Positions 45,530 to 52,505 of a DNA stretch of 64,000 nt are shown one piece after another (position 1 is the first letter of the stretch; each line of letters starts with the position of its first letter). The notes under the pieces are model-generated. The model did not search any database. It worked only from the letters and a program-made list of their open reading frames with translations, and was not told the origin of the DNA. The translations under genes were made by a program, and so were the position numbers. Source of the stretch: Pseudomonas plecoglossicida NBRC 103162 = DSM 15088 (lineage in GTDB: Bacteria > Pseudomonadota > Gammaproteobacteria > Pseudomonadales > Pseudomonadaceae); contig NZ_BBIV01000014.1 of assembly GCF_000730665.1 (NCBI RefSeq), positions 1 through 64,000 of the forward strand, in the 5' to 3' direction.

Positions 45530-45647
45530 GGGCTCGTCGTGATGGTTGTGGCGCTCGATCTTCGCAACACCACACCTCTCTAGGCATGCACCCCCACCTT
45601 TCGTCCCCCTCCCAAGAGAAATTTCATCCCTCCTCTTGCACAACAAA

Positions 45648-45662
45648 TATTATGGTATACCA
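45648..45662. promoter_or_regulatory. Operator-like palindrome, copy 3 (DUF1185-hydrolase-ALDH operon)
   Basis: TATTATGGTATACCA, with the perfect 12-bp palindrome ATGGTATACCAT at 45652-45663 and TCAGACAA after it. It lies 41 bases before the DUF1185 ATG (45703). It is nearly identical over about 20 bases to copy 2. Confidence 0.7.
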
Positions 45663-45702
45663 TCAGACAACAAGAGCTGATAACCCTCACCAGGAGCCCC
45701 CC

Positions 45703-46299
45703 ATGAGTTTCGAAATCCGCAAGATCGTCACCTACTCCGAAGAGACCCGCATCGAAGGCGGCAAGGCCACCGACAAGCCGGTGACCATGGTCGGCCTGGC
45801 CGTCGTGATCAAGAACCCATGGGCCGGTCGCGGTTTCGTCGAAGACCTCAAGCCGGAAATCCGCGCCAACTGCTCCGAGCTGGGTGCACTGATGGTCGAG
45901 CGCCTGACCGCCGCCATCGGCGGTGCCGACAAGATCGAAGCCTATGGCAAGGCCGCCGTGGTCGGCGCGGACGGTGAAATCGAGCACGCCTCGGCCGTGA
46001 TCCACACCCTGCGCTTCGGCAACCACTACCGCGAAGCCGTGCAGGCCAAGAGCTACCTGAGCTTCACCAACAAGCGCGGCGGCCCGGGCACCTCGATCCA
46101 GATTCCGATGATGCAGAAGGACGACGAAGGCCTGCGCTCGCACTACATCACCCTGGAAATGCAGATCGAAGACGCCCCGCGTGCCGACGAGATCGTCGTG
46201 GTCCTGGGTGCTGCCGACGGCGGCCGCCTGCACCCGCGCATCGGCAACCGCTACATCGACCTGGAAGAACTGGCGGCCGAAAAAGCCAACGCTCAATAA
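45703..46299 (+). CDS. DUF1185 (amino acid synthesis family) protein
   Basis: A 198-residue protein of the family labelled amino acid synthesis/DUF1185, with IRKIVTYSEETRIEGG at the N terminus and RGGPGTSIQIPMMQKDDEGLRSHYITLEMQI in the middle. The biochemical role is unknown; homologues occur beside LLM monooxygenases and hydrolases, as here. AGGAG lies 7 bases before the ATG. First gene of the second transcript. A cyclohydrolase-like or lactamase-like role for a ring-opened heterocycle is conceivable, not shown. Confidence 0.75.
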   Translation: MSFEIRKIVTYSEETRIEGGKATDKPVTMVGLAVVIKNPWAGRGFVEDLKPEIRANCSELGALMVERLTAAIGGADKIEAYGKAAVVGADGEIEHASAVIHTLRFGNHYREAVQAKSYLSFTNKRGGPGTSIQIPMMQKDDEGLRSHYITLEMQIEDAPRADEIVVVLGAADGGRLHPRIGNRYIDLEELAAEKANAQ

Positions 46300-46365
46300 C
46301 AACAAACCAGACGGGCCGGGGCGTTGCGTGCAAGCGCCACGCCCGACCTTCAAGGAGCGCCCTCC

Positions 46366-47199
46366 ATGATTCAGCCTGTCGCTGAACGTACACCGGCCGG
46401 CACCAGTTACCTGGTCCAGGGCCAGGGCCAACCCGTGGTGCTGATCCACGGCGTAGGCCTGAACAAAGAAATGTGGGGCGGGCAGTTCGTCGGCCTGGCC
46501 AACGACTACCGCGTCATCGCCTACGACATGCTCGGCCACGGCCAGAGCGCCCTGCCCCCCGCCGACAGCGGCCTGGACCGCTACGCCGCCCAGCTCGCCG
46601 AGCTGCTCGACCATCTGCAGATTGCCCAGGCCACGGTCATCGGCTTCTCCATGGGTGGCCTGGTGGCCCGCGCCTTCGCCCTGGAATACCCGCAGCGCCT
46701 GTCCGCGCTGGTGGTGCTCAACAGCGTGTACAACCGCTCGCCGGAGCAGAGCGCCGGTGTCATTGCCCGCGCCGCGCAAGCCGCAGAGCTTGGCCCCGAC
46801 GCCAACGTCGATGCGGCGCTCGACCGCTGGTTCAGCCGTGAATACAAGGCTGCCAACCCGGCGCAGGTCGCCGCGATCCGCCAGGTCCTGGCGAGCAACG
46901 ACCCGCAGGGCTACCACACCACCTACTCACTGTTCGCCACCCAGGACATGTACCGCGCAGGCGACTTGGCCAGCATCCAGGTGCCGACGCTGATCGCCAC
47001 TGGCGAACTCGACGCAGGCTCTACCCCGGCCATGACCCGCCAGCTCGCCGCCAGCATTCCCGGCGCGCAAAGCGTGGTCCTCGCCGAACAACGACATATG
47101 ATGCCGGTAGAAGCGCCGCGGGAAGTCAACAAGATGCTCCTGGACTTCCTCAGCCAAGCCCGCACCCTCACCGAATCCGCCAAGGGGATTGTTGCATGA
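46366..47199 (+). CDS. Alpha/beta fold hydrolase
   Basis: A 277-residue hydrolase. The nucleophile elbow is GFSMGG with S95, the oxyanion-hole HG is in LIHGVGLN, a D (TGELDAGS) and a late H (QRHMMPVEAP) complete the triad. Family relatives hydrolyse lactones, C-C bonds of ring-fission products, amides or carbamates (RutD). AGGAG precedes the ATG. Its TGA overlaps the next start as ATGA, so it is coupled to the aldehyde dehydrogenase. Probably acts after ring opening. Confidence 0.8.
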   Translation: MIQPVAERTPAGTSYLVQGQGQPVVLIHGVGLNKEMWGGQFVGLANDYRVIAYDMLGHGQSALPPADSGLDRYAAQLAELLDHLQIAQATVIGFSMGGLVARAFALEYPQRLSALVVLNSVYNRSPEQSAGVIARAAQAAELGPDANVDAALDRWFSREYKAANPAQVAAIRQVLASNDPQGYHTTYSLFATQDMYRAGDLASIQVPTLIATGELDAGSTPAMTRQLAASIPGAQSVVLAEQRHMMPVEAPREVNKMLLDFLSQARTLTESAKGIVA

Positions 47200-48677
47200 C
47201 CCTCGTTCGTTTCCAGATGTGCATCGACGGCCAATGGCTCGATGCCCAGAGCGGCAAGACCTTCGACAGCCTCAACCCGGCCACCGCGCAAGCCTGGGCG
47301 CAACTGCCCGACGCCGACGAAGCCGATGTCGAGCTGGCCGTGCAGGCTGCCCAGCGCGCCTTCGAAAGCCCGGCATGGCGCAGCATCACCGCCACCGCAC
47401 GCGGCAAGCTGCTGCGTCGCCTGGGTGACCTGATCGCCGAGAACAAGGAACACCTGGCCCAGCTGGAAAGCCGCGACAACGGCAAGCTGATCCGCGAGAC
47501 CCGCGGCCAGGTCGGCTACCTGCCGGAATTCTTCCACTACACCGCGGGCCTTGCCGACAAGCTCGAAGGCGGCACCCTGCCGCTGGACAAGCCGGATCTG
47601 TTCGCCTACACCGTGCACGAACCGATCGGCGTGGTGGCCGGGATCATTCCGTGGAACAGCCCGCTGTACCTGACGGCGATCAAGCTGGCGCCGGCCTTGG
47701 CTGCAGGCAATACCATCGTGCTCAAGCCGTCCGAGCATGCCTCGGCGACCATCCTCGAGCTGGCCCGCCTGGCCCATGAGGCCGGCTTCCCGGCAGGCGT
47801 GGTCAACGTCGTCACCGGCTACGGTCCAAGCACCGGCGCTGCGCTGACCCGCCACCCGCTGGTGCGCAAGATCGCCTTCACCGGCGGCGCCGCCACCGCC
47901 CGCCACGTGGTGCGCAGCAGCGCCGAGAACTTCGCCAAGCTGTCGCTGGAACTGGGCGGCAAGTCGCCGAACATCATCTTCGCCGACGCCGACCTGGACA
48001 GCGCCATCAACGGCGCCGTCGCCGGCATCTATGCCGCCTCGGGCCAGAGCTGCGTGGCCGGCTCGCGCCTGCTGGTGCAGGACGAGATCTTCGATGAGTT
48101 CGTTGCCCGCCTGATCGAGCGCGCCAAGCGCATCCGCATCGGCAACCCGCAGGACGACGCCAGCGAAATGGGCCCGATGGCCACCGCCCAGCAACTGGCC
48201 GTGGTCGAAGGCCTGGTGGCTGCTGCCAAGGCCGAAGGCGCCAAGCTGCACCTGGGTGGCAAGCGCGCCGAGGTCGAGGGTGACGGCTGGTTCTACGAGC
48301 CGACCCTGTTCGAATGCGACAGCAACTCGATGACCATCATGCAGGAAGAAGTGTTCGGCCCGGTCGCAGCGGTGATCCGCTTCAAGACCGAGGAACAAGC
48401 CCTGGCGATGGCCAACGACTCGCAGTTCGGCCTCGCGGCCGGTATCTGGACCCGCGACCTGGGCCGTGCCCACCGCCTGGCCCGCGACGTGCGTTCGGGG
48501 ATCATCTGGGTCAACACCTACCGCGCGGTGTCTGCCATGGCGCCGATCGGCGGGTTCAAGAACAGCGGCTACGGCCGTGAAAGCGGCATCGATTCGGTGC
48601 TGGCCTATACCGAGCTGAAGACCGTGTGGATCAACCTGTCCACCGCGCCGATGCCCGATCCGTTTGTGATGCGTTGA
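47196..48677 (+). CDS. Aldehyde dehydrogenase family protein
   Basis: A 493-residue NAD(P)-dependent aldehyde dehydrogenase of normal length. E252 (LELGGKSPN) and catalytic C286 (GQSCVAGS) are present, as is the Rossmann segment AFTGGAATARHVV. Overlaps the hydrolase stop by 4 bases. In the presumed pathway it oxidises an aldehyde released after hydrolysis, for example a semialdehyde. The substrate class resembles betaine-aldehyde/2-hydroxymuconic semialdehyde-like branches, without firm assignment. Confidence 0.88.
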   Translation: MTLVRFQMCIDGQWLDAQSGKTFDSLNPATAQAWAQLPDADEADVELAVQAAQRAFESPAWRSITATARGKLLRRLGDLIAENKEHLAQLESRDNGKLIRETRGQVGYLPEFFHYTAGLADKLEGGTLPLDKPDLFAYTVHEPIGVVAGIIPWNSPLYLTAIKLAPALAAGNTIVLKPSEHASATILELARLAHEAGFPAGVVNVVTGYGPSTGAALTRHPLVRKIAFTGGAATARHVVRSSAENFAKLSLELGGKSPNIIFADADLDSAINGAVAGIYAASGQSCVAGSRLLVQDEIFDEFVARLIERAKRIRIGNPQDDASEMGPMATAQQLAVVEGLVAAAKAEGAKLHLGGKRAEVEGDGWFYEPTLFECDSNSMTIMQEEVFGPVAAVIRFKTEEQALAMANDSQFGLAAGIWTRDLGRAHRLARDVRSGIIWVNTYRAVSAMAPIGGFKNSGYGRESGIDSVLAYTELKTVWINLSTAPMPDPFVMR

Positions 48678-48690
48678 GAGGTAGCACGAG

Positions 48691-49182
48691 ATGATCGAAC
48701 CAGGCATCTACAAAGACGTGATGGGCTCGTTCCCGTCCGGTGTCACGGTGGTCACCACCCTGGATGCCGACGGCGGCATCGTCGGCATCACCGCCAGCGC
48801 GTTCAGCGCGCTGTCGATCGAGCCGGCGCTGGTGCTGTTCTGCCCCAACTACGCCTCCGACACCTACCCGATCCTGCGCGACAGCAAGCAGTTCGCCATC
48901 CACCTGCTGTCCGCCGACCAGACCGCCGAGGCCTATGCCTTCGCGGGCAAGGGCAAGGGCAAGGACAAGGCCAAGGGCATCGACTGGCACCTGAGCGAGC
49001 TGGGCAACCCGTTGCTGGCCAAGGCCACGGCGATCATCGAGTGCGAACTGTGGCGCGAGTACGACGGCGGTGATCACGCGATCATCGTCGGCGCGGTGAC
49101 CAACCTGGTGCTGCCGGCCGATCCGGTGACGCCGATGGTCTATCACAAGGGCAAGCTGGGCGCCCTGCCGCCGCTGGGTTGA
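48691..49182 (+). CDS. Flavin reductase family protein, second copy
   Basis: A 163-residue paralogue of the gene at 43859; most positions agree by eye, including GSFPSGVTVVTTLDADGG and LVLFCPNYASDTYP. It sits 13 bp after the aldehyde dehydrogenase gene, with GAGAGGTAG before the ATG. Two flavin reductases in one regulon may serve two LLM or other flavin enzymes or be a recent duplication. Only one LLM gene is in the window. Confidence 0.85.
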   Translation: MIEPGIYKDVMGSFPSGVTVVTTLDADGGIVGITASAFSALSIEPALVLFCPNYASDTYPILRDSKQFAIHLLSADQTAEAYAFAGKGKGKDKAKGIDWHLSELGNPLLAKATAIIECELWREYDGGDHAIIVGAVTNLVLPADPVTPMVYHKGKLGALPPLG

Positions 49183-49187
49183 GCCCT

Positions 49188-49302
49188 TGGGGGCTGCCTT
49201 GCAGCCCAATCGCCGGCAAGCCGGCTCCTACAGGTCTTGTGGGAGCTGGCTTGCCAGCGATTGGGCCGCGAAGCGGCCCCGTCCCCCCCTTTTTAGGGGC
49301 CG
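49188..49302. repeat. REP pair with hairpins between flavin reductase and decarboxylase genes
   Basis: GGGCTGC-CTT-GCAGCCC (49191-49207), then a unit with CGCCGGCAAGCCGGCTCCTAC, then an imperfect inverted copy (CCAGC for CCGGC) up to about 49267, and a further GGCCGCGAAGCGGCC hairpin. It splits the catabolic transcript, so the genes after it may be expressed at a lower level. Confidence 0.75.
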
Positions 49303-49354
49303 CGCTACCCTCTCACCCTCGGTTGCGGCCCCTGTTTTCATTCGGAGCGAAGCA

Positions 49355-49744
49355 ATGAGCAACGAAAAGTACGACAAAGGCCTCGCGATCCGCACCCAAG
49401 TGCTGGGCGAGGACTACGTCAACCGTTCCATCCAGAACGCCGACGACTTCACCAAGCCCCTGCAGGAACTGGTCACCGAGTACTGCTGGGGCCATGTCTG
49501 GGGTCGCGAAGGCTTGTCGCTCAAAGAGCGCAGCATGATAAACTTGGCCATGATTTCCGCGCTCAACCGGCCCCACGAGCTCAAGCTGCATATCCGCGGT
49601 GCATTGCGTAATGGCCTGAGTCGTGAACAGATTCGCGAGATCCTGCTCCAGGTCGGCATTTATTGCGGCGTGCCCGCGGCGGTGGACAGTTTCCGCCTGG
49701 CCCGTGAAGCGTTCGCCGAAACCGATGCGGAGTCAACCCGTTAA
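49355..49744 (+). CDS. Carboxymuconolactone decarboxylase family protein (PcaC-like)
   Basis: A 129-residue protein with WGHVWGREGLSLKERSMINL and LKLHIRGALRNGLSREQI, close to 4-carboxymuconolactone decarboxylase PcaC in length and sequence pattern. It has no CxxC, unlike the two AhpD-like proteins of this window, so decarboxylase or gamma-lactone activity is likelier than peroxidase. It is placed 172 bp after the flavin reductase and 88 bp before the GntR gene. Substrate is inferred to be a pathway carboxylic intermediate. Confidence 0.75.
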   Translation: MSNEKYDKGLAIRTQVLGEDYVNRSIQNADDFTKPLQELVTEYCWGHVWGREGLSLKERSMINLAMISALNRPHELKLHIRGALRNGLSREQIREILLQVGIYCGVPAAVDSFRLAREAFAETDAESTR

Positions 49745-49832
49745 CAACGGGCTGTTCGAACCACTGCAAGGAATGCCTCGGTTCGGGGTGTTCCGTGATG
49801 TTGGCGCAACAGCCTCATAAAGAGCGCACCTG

Positions 49833-50585
49833 ATGAAACGCCAGCCACTCGACGACAGCTTCAAGGTCAACCGCAACCCCGTAACCCTGCGCGAAATCGT
49901 GCTCGACAAGCTGCGTGGAGCGATCATGAATTTCCACCTGCTCCCGGGCGACCGCCTGGTCGAGCGCGACCTCTGCGACCGCCTCGGGGTCAGCCGCACT
50001 TCGGTGCGCGAAGCCCTGCGCCACCTGGAATCCGAAGGGCTGGTGGAGTTCGCCGACGCCAAGGGCCCGCGCGTGGCCATCATCACCCTGGAAGATGCCC
50101 GCGACATCTACGAGCTGCGCTGCGTGCTCGAAGGCCTGATCGTGCAGCTGTTCACCCTCAACGCCAAGGCCAAGGACATCCGCGCCCTGGAACGGGCACT
50201 GGAGGTCAACCGCGAGGCGCTCGAGGAAGGCGAGCTGCAACAGGTGCTGGACTCGGTGCAAGGCTTCTACGACGTGCTCCTGGAAGGCTCCGGCAACCAG
50301 GTCGCGGCGCAGCAGCTGCGCCAGCTGCAGGCCCGTATCAGCTACCTGCGCGCCACCTCGGTGTCGCAAGAGAACCGCCGCGGCGCCAGCAACCGTGAAA
50401 TGGAGAAGATCGTCGAGGCGATCAAGGGCGGCGACCCGCTGGCCGCCCACCAGGCCTCGGTCGATCACGTCCGTGCCGCCGCCAAGGTGGCCCTGGACTA
50501 CCTGCGCCAGAAGCAGGACGACAACACCAAGGTGCGCGACATCGTCGAGCCCCTGGTTCTCAAAGAACCTCGCATAGGCCGCTGA
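49833..50585 (+). CDS. GntR family (FadR subfamily) regulator of the second catabolic island
   Basis: A 250-residue GntR protein: N-terminal winged helix (VERDLCDRLGVSRTSVREAL, residues 42-61) and a C-terminal all-helical FCD effector domain (EDARDIYELRCVLEGLI ... HHQ-type helices). FadR-like GntR proteins bind short palindromes with GT and AC half-sites. Three such sites (TATTAYGGTATWCCA) lie upstream of the three transcription units, so this protein is the natural candidate regulator. Inducer is expected to be the heterocycle or an intermediate. It reads in the same direction, with the Nudix gene 2 bases on. Confidence 0.85.
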   Translation: MKRQPLDDSFKVNRNPVTLREIVLDKLRGAIMNFHLLPGDRLVERDLCDRLGVSRTSVREALRHLESEGLVEFADAKGPRVAIITLEDARDIYELRCVLEGLIVQLFTLNAKAKDIRALERALEVNREALEEGELQQVLDSVQGFYDVLLEGSGNQVAAQQLRQLQARISYLRATSVSQENRRGASNREMEKIVEAIKGGDPLAAHQASVDHVRAAAKVALDYLRQKQDDNTKVRDIVEPLVLKEPRIGR

Positions 50586-50587
50586 CC

Positions 50588-51151
50588 ATGCCCACCGCCC
50601 CGCGCTACTGTCCGCACTGCACCACGGAACTGGCCCGGGGCGTTCCCACCGGCGACACCCACGAGCGCCTGCACTGCACCGGCTGCGGCTACATCCACTA
50701 CGTCAACCCGAAGATCATCGCCGGCTGCATCATCGAGCGCGATGGCAAGTACCTGTTGTGTCAGCGCGCGATCCCGCCGCGCCCAGGCACCTGGACCTTG
50801 CCCGCCGGGTTCATGGAGGCTGGCGAAACCACCGAGCAGGCGGCTTTGCGCGAGGTGTGGGAAGAAAGCGGCGTGCGCGGCGAAATCGTCTCGCCGTACT
50901 CGATCTTCAGCGTGCCTACAATCTCCGAGGTCTACATCATCTTCCGCGCCATCGCCATCGAAGAAACCGGGCAGTACGGGCCGGAGACACTGGCCTACAA
51001 GTTCTTCGAACCGCACGAGATCCCCTGGGACGAAATCTATTACCCGGCGATCCGGCAGATCCTCGAACGCTACATCCTCGAGCGCCAGGCTGGGGTGTAC
51101 GGGATCTACATGGGCAACGACGATACCGGCAAGGTGCATTTCATTCGCTGA
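50588..51151 (+). CDS. Nudix hydrolase with zinc ribbon
   Basis: A 187-residue protein. An N-terminal zinc ribbon (CPHC and CTGC, residues 7-38) precedes a Nudix box GFMEAGETTEQAALREVWEESG with the full GX5EX7REUXEEXGU pattern. This order is that of NudC/ADP-ribose-like or NADH pyrophosphatase relatives, though NudC is longer. It starts 2 bases after the GntR stop and may be co-transcribed by chance. Substrate is unknown, possibly a nucleoside diphosphate derivative. Confidence 0.82.
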   Translation: MPTAPRYCPHCTTELARGVPTGDTHERLHCTGCGYIHYVNPKIIAGCIIERDGKYLLCQRAIPPRPGTWTLPAGFMEAGETTEQAALREVWEESGVRGEIVSPYSIFSVPTISEVYIIFRAIAIEETGQYGPETLAYKFFEPHEIPWDEIYYPAIRQILERYILERQAGVYGIYMGNDDTGKVHFIR

Positions 51152-51286
51152 GCCATCACCGGCTCTGCCAACCTGATATTTTTGCCAGGTTCGCGGCCCG
51201 GGTTCGACTGATACCGTTCCCTCATCTTGGGCAGATGACCGGCTTTTGGCAGGTCGTGCCTTCACGTGGTGAGGGAGATGGAAGAA

Positions 51287-52495
51287 ATGCGCAAGCTGAC
51301 AATTGGGGCTGGGCTGTTGGCCATTGCAGCGCTGTTCTGGATGGCCCGTACGACCAGTACCGATTTCCTTTCGACAGGCCAGGGCAAAGCAGGCCCGCAA
51401 GCGGCCTGGATCTCCAAACAGTGGTCAGCCAAGGTCGCCGTCGACGCATTGACGCAAAGTACCGAAAAGCTCGAACTGAACCTGGCTGATCAATACAGCC
51501 TGACTGCGCACAGATCGCAAGCTTTCAGCCGGGATGACGGCACGCTGGTATGGTACGGCTCACTGAGCGAAGCGGGCCAGGCGGCCCCCACCGCAGGTAT
51601 GCTGGCAGCTGCAATGAACGGCATAGTGCTCGTCCTCTCGAACGGCCAAGTCTCCGGCTCACTGCGCTGGAATGGCCAGGTGTTCCGTCTGCTCCCCGCC
51701 AGCGACGGCTATGTGCTGGAGCAAGTGGATGGTGCGAAACTGCCACCGGATCACGCGTCTGACGACGCGCCGATGGCCTCGGCAAGCCAGGCCACACGCA
51801 AGCCTCAGCCCCACGAGCCTGGCCATGCGACTGTCCGTGTACTGATCGTCGGGACCAAGAACGCGGGTGAAGCTCATGAGGATTTGCAGGCGTTGGCGCA
51901 TCTGGCCATCGAAGAGTCGAACCAGACTTACCTCAACAGCGGCATCGACATGTCCCTGGAACTCGCCGCCTTCAGGCAACTGGACTACGAGCAGCACAGC
52001 AGCAGCCCCGACATCGACCTGAGAAGGCTTGTGGCACCTGCCGATGGATTCATGGACGATGTGCACCAGATGCGAGACGAACTCAAGGCAGATGTCGTGG
52101 TGCTACTCGTCGATACCATCATGGAAGCCTGTGGTCGTGCTTCGGCAAGGCCGGCCACTGCAGACACTGCCTTCGCCTACGTCAACCTGAAATGCGTCGG
52201 GGTCTGGCGCTTTACCACCGCCCACGAGATCGCCCATTTGCAAGGGGCGTCCCATGAGTACTTCGATGACGACGACGGCCCATTTGTCCATGGACACGGC
52301 TTCATTCATGAACCAGAGAACGAACCCGGATGGCGTACGGTGATGGCTACCGTGGAAGCGGCCAACAGTGTCCGAGTACCCTTCTGGTCGGATCCGGAAC
52401 GTCTCATGGATGGCGTTCCGATGGGGGATGCGCGAACGGCCAACAACCGTCGGCTGCTCGAAGAAACCAAATGGACTGTGGCAGGCTTCCGTTAA
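51287..52495 (+). CDS. Metzincin-like zinc metalloprotease, exported
   Basis: About 402 residues. Zinc motif H313-E314-x2-H317-x2-G-x2-H323 (HEIAHLQGASH) is the metzincin signature HExxHxxGxxH. Residues 1-22 form a signal peptide or membrane anchor (MRKLTIGAGLLAIAALFWMA), so the enzyme is periplasmic or secreted. ATG 51287 is preferred because GAGGGAG lies 9 bases before it; earlier in-frame starts (51266, 51278) lack this. A Met-turn is not certain: M in ERLMDGVPM might fill it. No peptidase inhibitor or secretion genes flank it. Confidence 0.75.
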   Translation: MRKLTIGAGLLAIAALFWMARTTSTDFLSTGQGKAGPQAAWISKQWSAKVAVDALTQSTEKLELNLADQYSLTAHRSQAFSRDDGTLVWYGSLSEAGQAAPTAGMLAAAMNGIVLVLSNGQVSGSLRWNGQVFRLLPASDGYVLEQVDGAKLPPDHASDDAPMASASQATRKPQPHEPGHATVRVLIVGTKNAGEAHEDLQALAHLAIEESNQTYLNSGIDMSLELAAFRQLDYEQHSSSPDIDLRRLVAPADGFMDDVHQMRDELKADVVVLLVDTIMEACGRASARPATADTAFAYVNLKCVGVWRFTTAHEIAHLQGASHEYFDDDDGPFVHGHGFIHEPENEPGWRTVMATVEAANSVRVPFWSDPERLMDGVPMGDARTANNRRLLEETKWTVAGFR

Positions 52496-52505
52496 TTTCG
52501 ATCCG

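Noticed and set aside
43787..45662. Rut pathway assignment for the second island
   Set aside because: Permease, LLM, reductase and hydrolase match in type, but RutB, RutC and RutE homologues are absent and DUF1185, aldehyde dehydrogenase and PcaC-like genes are extra, so rut symbols were not used.
46923..48707. A 594-codon minus-strand frame over the aldehyde dehydrogenase
   Set aside because: The plus frame holds the catalytic C286 and E252 in a full-length family member.
49188..49302. Possible CRISPR or attachment site in the repeats
   Set aside because: The units are inverted REP hairpins, with no regular direct repeats or spacers and no cas genes.
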